Source of the DNA: Apoda limacodes
Taxonomy: Eukaryota; Arthropoda; Insecta; Lepidoptera; Limacodidae
Length of the DNA stretch: 64,000 bases
Reading direction: 5' to 3'
Assembly: GCA_946406115.1 (NCBI GenBank)
Contig: OX291551.1
Location: forward strand, 14,756,001-14,820,000
In this document: positions 42,388 through 53,089 of the stretch, piece by piece
How the letters are laid out: every line of letters begins with the position of its first letter
How positions within the stretch are numbered: position 1 is the stretch's first letter
Notes under the pieces: generated by a model
The model's database searches: none
What the model saw: only the letters and a program-made list of their open reading frames with translations
What the model was told of the DNA's origin: nothing
Program-made: the position numbers and the translations under genes

Positions 42388-42671
42388 TAGACATCATATA
42401 ACTGCCCAAGGTAAAGCGAAATTCAAAGAAATAATTCGTATCGAAGTACTAATTTGGTGGCATCCCTAAATCTTTCCTTGCTTAAAGAGAAGGTATTTCA
42501 ATTCAGCGACGTAATGCACCTAGATTTAGTAGACATCATATAACTGCCCAAGGCAAAGCGAAATTCAAAGAAATAATTCGTATCGAAGTACTAATTTGGT
42601 GGCATCCCTAAATCTTTCCTTGCTTAAAGAGAAGGTATTTCAATTCAGCGACGTAATGCACCTAGATTTAG
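42388..42671 (+). repeat. 142-base direct tandem duplication, almost identical
   Basis: Unit 1 (42388-42529) and unit 2 (42530-42671) both start TAGACATCATATAACTGCCC and end CACCTAGATTTAG. I find one difference (GGTAAAGCG against GGCAAAGCG). The unit has no open frame and no repeat-family match. The near identity means a recent duplication, or an assembly artefact. Confidence 0.9.
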
Positions 42672-44935
42672 TAGAGCGTGGCCATAATTTTTTTTAAAGA
42701 TTTTTTAATGTACCTATTCTAGTTTTTAGATAAAATATTTTTTGATGAAGTTTTTGATAAGAATGATTGTTATTTAAAAATCAACGAACTTGTCAAATGA
42801 CTTAATGAATCTATTTTATGTTGTTTCAGGTAAGTCTTCAAAGAGCGGTCTTTCTGTAACAAAGTAAATTTTCTTCGGAGAAAATATCTTGTTTAAATTT
42901 GAGTAAGTTTCATTCTTTTTATTTAATGCAACGAGGTTAATTTTGTTAAGTTCTTTAATTTACGGTAAAAACTATAATTATTAGAATAGTGAATAGCAGC
43001 ATAGCATTGACACAGTTTAAGTAAGGTTTTTTCTAAAATCATACGTATAAATTATGTTCTTGAAAAAAAAGTAATACTTCTAATAATAATAAATAAATTT
43101 GAACGTTGTAATAATGTTCGAATGTTTATGTTTCATTTATAAATTACATAAGGACTTGATTTAAATTTGACATGCAGTGATAGATTATGCTAAAATTCAT
43201 ACACTCACGACAAGAGTTTTCCTAAGAAAGGCTTCAATGCGGAAGAAACTGCACGATACAGCTTGTCTAAAATTTAAGTGTCGTAGCGTAAAATTGAGCT
43301 ATCACATGCAAAAAGAATATTTCTAATCCGACTTGTGTTTTCAGAGATTAGCGTATTCGAACAAAAAAACAAACATATTATTCAGCTATATTGTTAAGTA
43401 GTAATAAATGTCAGTTCTATCATTCTCAATATATATGTATGATCTATACATACAAAAGGGACATGACTTCACTAGAATGCAGGTAAAGTAGTACGATGCA
43501 TTAAAAATAAGAACATTTGCCAAGTACGTTGACTAAAATAAACAATTTATTTAATAGGGTGATACTTCGCATGCAAATTTAGTATTGACAAAACTCGTTG
43601 TGTATTAATAATAATTCTATTGTTTCTGTTCGGTATACCCACAATGGCTGCCGTGCAGTCACATTCTGGTATGCTAATATTAAATGCATAATGCAAACGT
43701 GTATGTATTTGCTGGGTTTAGGATTGATATTGACTAGAAGTGGAAGTTTCGAAGTATGGCATACTCAAGATTAGCGAATATTTTGAATCTGGAAGCTGAT
43801 TACAAGTGTAATTAGTTACTGTTTTATTTTTAGTTAAATAATTGCATTAAAGTATGAATTCGACGCATCAGATAGTTAGATTTTTGTCGATTTTATTTTA
43901 GAGGTTTTTAATTTTGGATGTTTTGCTTTTAAAAAATAGGATAAGATGTTGCTGCCAAATAAAATAAAAAAGTCACTTTTACTCAGATATTATAATACAA
44001 ATTACCAACCTTCCAAGCATCTCATTATTACGATAATTAGCTTAATATAAATTTGTATTATTATTGAAGAAGCCAAAAAGATTCTTGAAAAAATTAACAA
44101 GCCGCAATGATGACATAAAAGTAATTGATAAGTTTAGAAAAGACAATTTATGTCATACATGTATGGAATAAGTTTAATTCTTACTTAACTAATTTGTGCT
44201 TAAGTCACATGTCATGCCATAAACACGTATTTAGAATATTAGAGAAATCATTTTCTATGTTTAAGTGTTGATTCATTCAGCACGGCAGTCCACTGTTGAA
44301 CATAGTCATAAATACATTTAAAACAATTAGCGTAGAGCTTTACCTGTATTTTAACATTCGGGTAAGATCAATTTATAAAGATAACATGTATGTATGTTAC
44401 CTATATATGTTGCTCATATGGAAAATATTACATAATATATTCAAAGCACGTTCTAACAATGATATAGCTGGGCTTAACGTACATAGGTAACTTAAGAATA
44501 ACTTAGTCATCAACATGGTCGTTGAACTATACTCGATGGCCCTTTTTGCAATAAGATATTTATTTATATTCTGAACAAGCTTTTGGTTTATTTGATTTAA
44601 TATTAAAATTTTCTTAGTAAAGACAGTTAGATTATAGCGAAATCTGTGCCATATTAAAAAATTATTTATTCTCTGCGGAAAAAAACGGAGTCTAAGTATT
44701 GTCTTCAAAGTTCAAAAGTTTCAAGTTTCAAACAACTTACAGCAATATTAATAGCATAGCAAAAACGTTTTGAGATCGAGAAATACAAAAAAGTACGAAT
44801 GTGCTTATTTCCCAATCACTGTTTATTTTAAGAGTAAGTATGCAATAATTGTAAAAAGAAATGAATAGCGTGCTTTAACTCGATTGAAGTATACTAGGTG
44901 TAGCATAGCAGGCCCTTTAAAGAGTATTCGCAATC
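42672..44935. other. AT-rich unique DNA, nothing recognised
   Basis: About 2.3 kb without a credible open frame, RNA gene or repeat. Open frames at 44296-44490 and 44397-44708 lie on opposite strands of the same AT-rich stretch and lack motifs. Confidence 0.4.
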
Positions 44936-45430
44936 TCAATTCAGTGCAATAACTATACATAATCTAGACAATAGTAGAATAGGAAATACATATTCAATGG
45001 TAAGTCCGTGGTATCGCATAATTTGCCATTTTATTGCAACAATAGCGCTATGAGAAGCGCAGGCGAATTGTTCATAGATTTCAGCTCTTGGTACATGGTA
45101 ATGGTCAGCGATGGTACAAGCTGGGAATCGGCATATCAAGTAATAGTCTACTTTTCAATTGTTATTTCGTATTATAACTTATAGGTGTTGTTTCACTCCT
45201 TTCTTATAGTTATATATTACATAACCACTATTGCATTTATCTGCCTCAAGCCGGTTAAGAGCTTATGTGGACGTCCGTTTTAACATGGACCAGCAGAAAA
45301 CGTCCCATATAAATATAAGACTCTGAGTTCTTGCCTCTCGAGACACGTGGAAGTACTTGCGTAGCTTTTTCTCTCGAATTCCAGAGTCTGGCATATTCGA
45401 AACCGTTCCCAATAACCGCCCTGTACTGTA
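44936..45430. other. GC-richer unique DNA with promoter-like motifs
   Basis: The minus-strand frame 44936-45139 has fairly even codon use but no ATG at its start. A TATAAATA at 45308-45315 and an E box CACGTG at 45344-45349 are 28 bases apart. No transcript can be inferred from this alone. Confidence 0.15.
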
Positions 45431-46799
45431 CGATAACTAAGTGTAGTTATTTTTAAGTGTTTATTATAAAACTTATTTGTTAAGAGTCATTGAGGAAAAT
45501 AGTAAACAAAAATTGTAAAAATACGGCTAGCTTTCGTGAATAAATGATTTATGTTTGATAAAAAACAGCGGCTATTGCAGCATTTTGGAACAAAGATCTT
45601 AACATATGATTTTTTTACTTGTAAATTGTATATATGGTTTAGAAAAATTCACATCCACGAAACTGATTGCGGTAAGAACCAGGCAAAAGTCACAGTTAAG
45701 TTGAACATGTAATAACAAGTTCAGTAAGTTATGTGTAATTGCATATTTTTAATATAACTATCTATTACAGAAATATTATAATAATAATAATAACTAATAA
45801 AAATATAATTATATTTTGTAACTTAATTAGTGATGCACGGTCTATTATAAATATTTCTACTAAAAGCTCTTGCCTTTGTTTCGAGAACGACACAAAAGCT
45901 TGTATTGACTTACATTTGTGGCATTTACCTTAATAATTTACTCCCACATATTTAAAGGCAAGCCATTTGGCTACAGTGGCACTCCGTTAATAAGGAAATT
46001 ATGGGCACATAACGTATATGAAATCTGCAATTTAATGATTTTATAATGTAGAAAACCTTTTTATGTCGATGATATAGGTACTTAACATAGCTTATGAGAG
46101 GTATACATATATTTAACAGAGGAAATTTTTGTTGGGCGGAAGGCCTATTACTAATATTTTTACGTTCTATAACCCAATCAGCGCGCTGGAAATATGAATA
46201 GGTTATGATACGTAACGTAAAATTAAATTGTCATTTCATCGACTGATTTAAATAAATTAATTTTAACAATGTTACCTTTACCGTTGTGAAAGAATAATCT
46301 ATGGCTAATTGTGGAGTTTATAGAGATGAGTTTTGAATATATTTTTTTTATTTGGTATGTTTTATATTACGGCGATTTTTTTTATAAGTAGGCTATGATC
46401 TTAGTCGTGGGTGTAAAGAGTTGGGCCCACAACGATGGTGAGATTATTGCATTCCCTACATACTTCATTTAACGGTTTGAGTCCAATAACGGAATCCGTA
46501 TTCTTTTTCATTATTAGTTGATAGTGTGGTTTGATATATTTAAACTTTTATGAGACCAATTGAAGAATTGATGAAAAATACATATGTCCAGTTGTTAAAA
46601 ATTAAAAACACACATTAGAATTCTGTAAATTAGGTTCACATGCAATAATATTCTAGTTTCATGAAAAATTATAATAAAATAATAAGTGGTTGTCGATTAG
46701 AATTTAGTTTAGATTTTTATTTTGAACGATCCTAAATCTATAAAGTCTCTATTTTACTTTATTAGTTTTCTTCATGGAAATTAGCTTCTTTCTTCTCAG
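45431..46799. other. AT-rich unique DNA, nothing recognised
   Basis: No credible gene. Runs of AT at 45775-45800. Confidence 0.4.
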
Positions 46800-47000
46800 T
46801 CTTATTTTTTCCACACCTCGTTATAGTACAAGTCTCATCTTGAAGTCTTTGTGTGTTCAGGCTATAGGACTCTGGAACGCGCTTACTGAAGAAGTAGTAG
46901 AATTGCACAACCCCTGTTTAGCCCTATGGTGTTTTGATAAAAATATTGTATGACATAAGGCCGGACACGACAAAGTATTTTTGCGAAAACTTTAAATTAA
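46800..47000 (+). mobile_element. Possible LINE ORF 3'-end remnant
   Basis: Bases 46861-46960 translate to a G-L-W-N-A-L-T-E-E-V segment, the type of sequence seen near the C-terminus of many non-LTR reverse transcriptases (L-W-N-x-L-P). The match is short and no other motif supports it. Confidence 0.2.
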
Positions 47001-47444
47001 TAAATAAAAATAGGTCTATGCTAATATACTGGGTACTTCTTAGTTTAGCACACTTAAATTGAATATGAATGTATATGAAATTCTGTAACAAACGTGAAAG
47101 TAACTGCGAATTGTATCACGCTTATTCCCACAGGGGTCTAGTGAAAGCTAAGGTCACAGTGATGCAGGAAACGCGTGTGTTGCAATAGTAACGCAGTTAT
47201 AAATGGGTCTCGCTAATTTACGCCGGTTAAGGTGTGTAAATCATCAGGTGAAAGTGATCGTTTGCTAGGCTTAGTACTGCGTGAATTCTATGGCAGTTGC
47301 GTAGGTTCTACCTTTAATCATTTGCGTAGTAATATTTGCCTGTGGGTTTCCTATATTGTATATTAATATCCTGTATTAGTTGAAGAGTTATTCTGTACTA
47401 TCTTTTGTCCACGTCTTTGTTTGTAAGAGCTTTCAACCATGTTT
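47001..47444. other. Unique DNA, nothing recognised
   Basis: Bases 47140-47310 are richer in GC than their flanks but match no repeat traced here. Confidence 0.3.
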
Positions 47445-47540
47445 TATAATGTAATGACATTAGGCGAGCGGGGGACTATGGCCTAAGTCTCTTTTTCTTA
47501 GCAGAGGCCTGTGCCCCTGTGGTAGGGCGTACAATGGCTA
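47445..47540 (+). mobile_element. 5S-SINE-type tail fragment
   Basis: GGGGGACTATGGCCTAAGTC, TCTTTTTCTTAGCAGAGGCC and TGTGCCCCTGTGGTAGGGCG follow the family's 3' order. The head and body are missing. Confidence 0.55.
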
Positions 47541-47839
47541 ACGCAAATAAAACGTTGCTTATTTGCTGAATTATAAAAACGAGCTTTTTATAATCAGTAT
47601 TACAGCTAAAAGCTTTCATAATTTTATGTAACATCTTTCTGCGTATCTTTATCGCTGATTTACCATTACAGAGCTAGCTGCTTGATATAACCTTATCAGT
47701 ATGATTTCTCCTTACAACGTTGTCCCTAGAGCCTATGTAAGTACTGCATTACAATCTTATATGATGTATTTTATTTCTATTTTTTTTTAAGAATGTAATA
47801 ACTGTTTTAATTTACTTTAATGACTGATCTGATAGCTGT

Positions 47840-48050
47840 CAGAAGTGCTCCTGTCTTCTGAATCTGATCGTGGGTTCGATCATTTATGTGATGAACAATT
47901 GTGTTTGTTTAGGTGTTTTCTGTGTGTTTAATATATATGTATGCATTTCCAGAAGATAAATTTACAGTTTCTAGTACACATAGTACAAATGGCCACACCT
48001 AGAAGTGTATTATATCAACTCAGGGCATATCAGCCTTTACTTATAATTAA
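47840..48050 (+). mobile_element. tRNA-related SINE
   Basis: The head ATCTGATCGTGGGTTCGATC has a B box, followed by TGTTTAGGTGTTTTCTGTG, 'ATATATATGTATGCATTTCC' and 'CTAGTACACATAGTACAAATGG', the same plan as 38835-39075. Directly followed by an inverted 5S-SINE tail. Confidence 0.55.
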
Positions 48051-48064
48051 AAACAACTACTGTA

Positions 48065-48250
48065 TTGGCAGGTTAAACGTTTTACGCCCTACTGCAGGGA
48101 CCCAGGTCTTTTGTTCGAGAAAGAGGTTTAGGCCATAGTCCTTGGTGCTGGCCCAGTGCGGATTGGCAGACGTTTGTCGAGCTAGTGGCCACTTAACTGT
48201 CAGAGTTTTTAATCCGTCCAAAAGGCCTTTGACTTGGAACAGTTTCGAGT
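48065..48250 (-). mobile_element. 5S-SINE body and tail, 5'-truncated
   Basis: Minus strand: 'TTAAAAACTCTGACAGTTAAG', TGGCCACTAGCTCGACAAAC, GGACTATGGCCTAAACCTC and 'CTGCAGTAGGGCGTAAAACG'. It aligns in order with 38235-38350. Open frames over this region on both strands are shadows. Confidence 0.6.
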
Positions 48251-48484
48251 ATGTCAGACTCATAAATTTGGGAGTAAAAGTTATGCGTGTTTTTTCACTG
48301 GTCTCAAAAGGTATAACCTACTTTCATACATTATTCTTACAAATTCCTGATTCTGGAGTGCTCGAGACTCTTCACAGTAAGCTTCCTTGACCGATAGTTA
48401 GAAGTGCACTCCGAAATTTACCAACCAATGGATATTGCATCTTAAATAACGGGAAAAAAATGAAACAGGTAAAAATCCCATATG

Positions 48485-48560
48485 TAGCTGCCCGTACTAG
48501 CCTTGCTTAGTTTGGGACCAGATGGCGCTACGTGATTTGTTCAAAATTATTATTATTGCT
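48485..48560 (+). mobile_element. SINE family Z, 3' fragment
   Basis: 'GCCTTGCTTAGTTTGGGACC', AGATGGCGCTACGTGATTTG and an AT-rich end. It is the shortest of the family Z pieces here. Confidence 0.55.
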
Positions 48561-49479
48561 TTTAATTAAAAAAATTGCATACAATGTAAAATTAGGAATT
48601 TAAGTTTGATTTACACTATGCGTAAGCCTTTAGAGTACAACGTCTTTCGACACTACATCTTTCTCAGTAACTTGATGAATGGCTTTACTCGAAGTCCTAA
48701 TTGACTATAAATTTTATTTTAACGAACCGAGCCTTTAATATTCGAATGTTTTACTGTAATTTTCTCGTTCATATCCTGCAATTTATAGACGTGTAAAAAA
48801 TAATATAGTTACTATAGGTACAGAGGGTTGGTAGGCGGCATACTTTTGCTATTGCAATAATTAAAAAAGATAGCTCGTCGTGTTTTTCTTTTATTTTTAT
48901 TTATTTTGTTTGTATTTGTTTTAATGTTTAGTTTTTAACATTTAATTAATACCTTTTTTTGTAATGAAGAAAAATAGGCTCATACTTTCGTCTTTAACTG
49001 TTATTGATTCTTTAGTGTGAAGTATAACAGCTGGCTTTTATATTTTTATTAAAAAGAAGTAATTAACAGTACATATTAATTGTACATTATTTATATTGGG
49101 ATTCCATCAATATAACGAATTTAGCAATCTTTCAAAAACACAAATCAGGAAAAAGAAATTTAATCACAGAATTAAATTAAAAACTAAAAAGTTTTAAGTC
49201 AGTATATTCCACTTTTGTTTTTTTTTTAATATAAGGCCGTGGCGGCTGTGGCAGCGCGGTCGTTCGGCAATGGCCGGTTCAATATTTTAAATAATTAAGA
49301 ATTATTCCTTTACAATCTTTGTATACGGGCCATGCAAAGAAAATAGTAAAAGAATTTATTGTCGCCTTTTCAGGACAGAAAAGTTTTTCTTGATTTTCAA
49401 GATTCAAAATAGAACATGTGATAATTTACGGTTTACAAGTATTGCAAATTAACAAATAAGTTACACTCTTACTATCCTT
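48561..49479. other. AT-rich DNA with a short GC island
   Basis: Bases 49233-49278 (GCCGTGGCGGCTGTGGCAGC then GCGGTCGTTCGGCAATGGCC) form an abrupt GC-rich patch inside poly(T)- and AT-rich DNA. It may be a SINE or LINE start, but no family was assigned. The rest is unassigned. Confidence 0.3.
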
Positions 49480-49659
49480 CCTAGCCTCATACGTTCCTAG
49501 TGTTGAGGCACAGCCTACTTTCACCGTGTGCGATTGGCGTTCACGTTTTTTCCTTTGTTGAAAACATTTTAATGTACTTGAGAAATTAAGAGAAAGACTC
49601 ATGGCACTCACCGAACTTGAACCTCCGCCACTCATGATGCGAGGCGGAACCGAAAACCC
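49480..49659 (-). mobile_element. tRNA-related SINE (family N), interrupted by a MITE
   Basis: Minus strand: GAGTGGCGGAGGTTCAAG (B-box region), GTGAGTGCCATGAGTCTTTC, 'CTTAATTTCTCAAG', and the 3' end AACACTAGGAACGTATGAGG. The 5' end of the head is cut at 49660, where a MITE begins. A few bases of the missing head may resume at 49883-49900. Confidence 0.6.
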
Positions 49660-49882
49660 TAAGCTGGGTTGCACCAACTAACTTTGATGTTAACCATCCG
49701 CCGAAAATAGGTGATTGCATGGAAATTTCTTTTGTCAGCTATTTTTAGAGTTAACCAGATAGTGGTTTGCAAAACACTTTTTTCAGGCCGGTTTAGTTTA
49801 AAAATAGCTGACTATGCAAATTTTCGTACAATCTCCCATTTTTGACGGCTGGTTAACGTCAAATTGTTGCAACCCAGGCTTA
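49660..49882. mobile_element. Hairpin MITE (GGCTGGGTTGCACC family), copy 2
   Basis: The termini are TAAGCTGGGTTGCACCAAC and GTTGCAACCCAGGCTTA. The inner inverted pair GGAAATTTC...GTCAGCTATTTTT against AAAAATAGCTGAC...TTCGTACAATC matches copy 1 at 33246. It lies at the broken edge of a SINE, so it inserted after that SINE. Confidence 0.75.
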
Positions 49883-50250
49883 CGAGTCTTTGGTCAAATC
49901 ATATTTTACTTTGTAATAAAATATTTTCCATTAGCACAGTATTCTAGCTAAGACAAGGAGTCGCTTGTTTATACTCATGCCACCCGTGTGTCTCAGGACT
50001 ATTTAATTGCAATATGTTTTTTTTTTCGTTTTGTTATCCTAGTATCGGTTTTTATTACATTGTAAGAATTATTCACATGTACCACATTAGTGTATGGACA
50101 TGTTGTCGGTTCTCTTTGAGGAGGTTTCATTACTGTTTTAAATTTGCAAGTTAATGTTTTGACTGAACATTAGTAGGACTTGAATATTAACATCCCATCA
50201 GTAAACGATCAGGTCTCATTGCAGAATATTTACGTTGTTATAAAAAGTTA
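49883..50250. other. AT-rich DNA, nothing recognised
   Basis: No gene or repeat recognised after the SINE remnant. Confidence 0.35.
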
Positions 50251-50970
50251 TTTTTAAATAATTACTAATTTAAATTATTATGTATTATTTATTGCTAGAA
50301 ATTATGACGTATTAGTGTTATGTCTGTGTATACAGTGTCTGGTTACACAGTTAAAACGAAAATTTATAGTACGCAAAATTGACAAATTCTGACATATTTT
50401 TTATGATTCGATAGAATCTTTCAAAAGAGGCATATCATTGTGGTCTTTTGTTTCATTCCCTTTTTTTTAAGAGGGTTCCTGACGTCCACTAGCGCCGCCA
50501 ATTGGTATTTTTATTTTCCTCTTTGAGCAAAGCGAATTTCGAAAATGGGCATCTCCATAAATATGTGACCAAGCATGTGAATAAGCTATTTTATGCACTT
50601 TTGGCACTTTTTTTAGGATAAAACTGATGGTTGTAGATAGCAAAAAGTGGCCGTTTCTAGCCGATGTGCTATCACACATTTTTGAAAATTGCATTGCACG
50701 AAGAGGAAAATAAAAATATCAATTGGCGGCGCTAGTGGACGTCAGGAACCCTCTCAAAAAAAAGGGAATGAAACAAAAGAGCCACAATGATATGCCTCTT
50801 TTGAAAGATTCTATCGAATCATAAAAAATATGTCAGAATTTGTCAATTTTGCGTATTATAAATTTTCGTTTTAACTGTGTAACCAGACACTGTATACACA
50901 GACATAACACTAATACGTCATAATTTCTAGCAATAAATAATCAATAATAATTTAAATTAGTAATTTTTAA
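50251..50970. repeat. ~720-base inverted repeat, arms ~270 bases
   Basis: The left arm 50251-50526 and right arm 50704-50970 are inverted copies with only scattered differences, separated by ~177 bases. Inside the arms lie the MITE ends CACTAGCGCCGCCAATTG (50488-50505) and its inverse (50720-50737). The outer arm parts include ATGACGTATTAGTG, TCTGTGTATACAGTGTCTGG and TGATTCGATAGAATC. If transcribed it would fold into a hairpin of about 270 base pairs. The minus-strand frame at 50467-50694 is a shadow. Confidence 0.85.
50488..50737. mobile_element. TAGCGCCGCC-family MITE forming the core of the inverted repeat
   Basis: The 18-base ends CACTAGCGCCGCCAATTG are perfect inverted repeats, and pairing continues beyond them on both sides. 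The interior carries TTTATGCACTTTTGGCAC, 'AAAAAGTGGCCGTTTCTAGC' and GATGTGCTATCACAC. Diverged relatives are at 21480 and 27420. Confidence 0.65.
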
Positions 50971-51162
50971 CCTCTTTGTGCAACGCAATTTTCAAAAATG
51001 TGTGATAGCACATCGGCTAGAAACGGCCACTTTTTGCTATCTACAACCAGCAGTTTTATCCTAGAAAAAGTGCCAAAAGTGCATAAAATAGCTTATTCAC
51101 ATGCTTGGTCACATATGTATGGAGATGCCCAATAAAAATATCATTTGGCGGCGCTAGTGAGC
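50971..51162 (-). mobile_element. Inverted extra copy of the MITE loop
   Basis: The reverse complement matches 50500-50703 (GTGACCAAGCATGTGAATAA, CTATTTTATGCACTTTTGGC, AAAAAGTGGCCGTTTCTAGC) with few changes. It lacks ~30 bases near the left end and has only one terminal repeat (GGCGGCGCTAGTG). It begins exactly where the long inverted repeat ends. Confidence 0.75.
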
Positions 51163-51881
51163 AAGGATAGAAGCTGGTGAAATCCAACTTATGAGCTATA
51201 TTAAAGCTATTCTATTTCAGATACACTGTATTTAAAACAGTGTTGCAGCGATGGGCTTCCCATCTAGCTAGTCATGTAGAACTAACTTGGTTTCTGAAAA
51301 GAGACTGACTTATGTTGTAAATGTGTAATAAGTTACTGGTCACCCCTAGTTAGGCATTATTACCATAAAGGTATACATAGATATAAATGTTTATAAAATC
51401 TGTTGACCATGTAGGGTACAAACAGAGATAGTATTTGTGCTAGTCAAGTAAAGAAAAACTAGGAATATTAGTCTTGCCTACATCTGTATCGGATACATTA
51501 AATATTAAAAAAAACGGATCGGTCCTTCTCTGCGTCTGTATCGCTTACAATTAATTTCAAAAGACTCCTCTAATCATACAATCTTTAACCTATAATTCTG
51601 AAAATCACTTAACAACTTTCAATGAAGTTGGCTATTCTCGTATTAATTCATTCCTACTTGGAAAAGTTGTCTAAGTACCGGTTACTGTAACCAGTGTTTA
51701 GCTATGATATCTTAGTAAATCAGTCATCACGATTGATTAATAGATTCAATCATGATACTTATTATCGCTTACATTAAGCTATGTAACGAAGAACTTGAAA
51801 ACTCCGTTTATGAGTAAAGAGATAATTATAAAAAAAATAACAGTCATTCCTTTTTTGCAAATTTCTGAATAAAATATGAAG
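51163..51881. other. Unique DNA, nothing recognised
   Basis: No gene or repeat recognised. Confidence 0.35.
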
Positions 51882-52172
51882 GTAAGGGGTTGCAGGTTCA
51901 AGTCCTGGCTCGAGGTTAATCTTTTGACTGCTTGTTTGCTATAAAAATATTAATGTATATTAATGATATAGCCATAGATATCATAAATAATATTCTCTTT
52001 GATAGATATGGCATGTATAATGTATTTCTTCTAAGACTCTAACCTTCAGGGAGTCATTAACTAAGAAAGATTTTATTTATATTGTATTTCTTAATTCTAT
52101 GAAGATTTTGTGATTGTAAGATTGATGTACTAGGACTTTATAAGTCACTAGGAGTTGTATGTGACGCTCATA
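51882..52172 (+). mobile_element. tRNA-headed SINE (family T), 5'-truncated copy
   Basis: Starts in the T arm (GGGTTGCAGGTTCAAGTCC, pairing with 'GGCTCGAGG') and runs to 'CACTAGGAGTTGTA' at 52172. It contains the uninterrupted site GATTGATGTACTAGGAC that is split by a MITE in the copy at 22963. A second copy follows directly. Confidence 0.65.
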
Positions 52173-52400
52173 ACGAGCGTAATTCCAGACTAAAGATATA
52201 GTTGGGGTTTTCATCGGTTAGATATGTGTGCCTCGATAGCTCAATTGGTAGAGCACTTACACGGAATGTAAGGAGTTGCAGGTTCAGAAGTTCGGCTCGA
52301 AGTTAATCTTTTGACTGCCTTTTTGTTATAAAAATATTAATTTATAATGATAAATAATGTATAAAAATTAAAATCTTTGATGAAACTGCATGCCCATTGG
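52173..52400 (+). mobile_element. tRNA-headed SINE (family T), 3'-truncated copy
   Basis: A leader (AGACTAAAGATATAGTTGG, TTTTCATCGG) precedes the tRNA-like head GCCTCGATAGCTCAATTGG...AGAGCACTTACACGG. The D and anticodon stems are intact, the anticodon position reads GGA, but base 33 is C, and the T arm has an insertion (GGTTCAGAAGTTCGG). It is not a functional tRNA. The body ends near 52400. The leader matches the region upstream of the head in the 22963 copy, so the leader is part of the element. Confidence 0.65.
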
Positions 52401-52564
52401 AATGGGAATAATGTAGCTTAGTAACACCTAAACGCTTTGAATAAGTTCTAAGTGGCATTCAAGTTTAGTTCTAACACACAAACAAACTCAGAGTATCTCA
52501 TTATATATCCGAGTACAATATACCAACTTATAAACCTTCAACCCTTTAACTTTCTTGATATATA

Positions 52565-52700
52565 ACAACGTGTAACAAAAGGGTCAAACAATAATGCAGG
52601 AAATAATTTCGCTTTTTATACTCAACAATTTTACCCGAGGAACATGGGTCGAAATCTCAAAAAAAAAATTTAAACTTCCATACTAAGTTGGATCAGCTGA
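52565..52700 (+). repeat. Dispersed repeat R, copy 1
   Basis: Shares GTGTAACAAAAGGGTCAAA, a TTTATACTCAACAATTTTACCC block and GAACATGGGTCGAAATCTC with 61547-61665 in the same orientation. Class unknown. Confidence 0.55.
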
Positions 52701-52850
52701 TCGACATTTTGTATGAGATTTCGAAATCTCCTGCATGCATTATTTGTTATTAAGTTGCAAGTTTTTGGAGATTAAACACATAAACTAACATAAAAATAAA
52801 CTCACAGTCGCATTATATGCATTATACATACAATAAAATCAATCTTTGTC

Positions 52851-52873
52851 GATATATATATATATATATATAT
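52851..52873. repeat. (AT)n microsatellite
   Basis: About eleven AT units. Smaller AT runs follow at 52930-52945. Confidence 0.85.
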
Positions 52874-53089
52874 GTTTTCTAAGTTACTAAGTAAATGACA
52901 TTTTATTATATATAAATACTGGAATATTTACTATATATATATAGCACATAGTAATTCATTATTGAAACCCCTTTATATTTTTCGCTAATACCATTATTCA
53001 CTAATTAAGAACTTACGCTTTACGTTAACTATACGTAGATCTACATATTATAGTATGTACATCACAATGATCAATATAATTCCAGTAAA

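Noticed and set aside
45308..45349. TATA box plus E box as a promoter
   Set aside because: Two short motifs in AT-rich DNA are expected by chance. No gene lies downstream, so it is only noted within the regional entry.
48057..48390. Open frames on both strands near 48.1-48.4 kb
   Set aside because: They overlap an inverted 5S-SINE body and carry no independent coding signal.
52228..52310. Functional tRNA gene on the plus strand
   Set aside because: The T arm carries an insertion, C33 is present, and it continues into the same SINE body as the 22963 copy.
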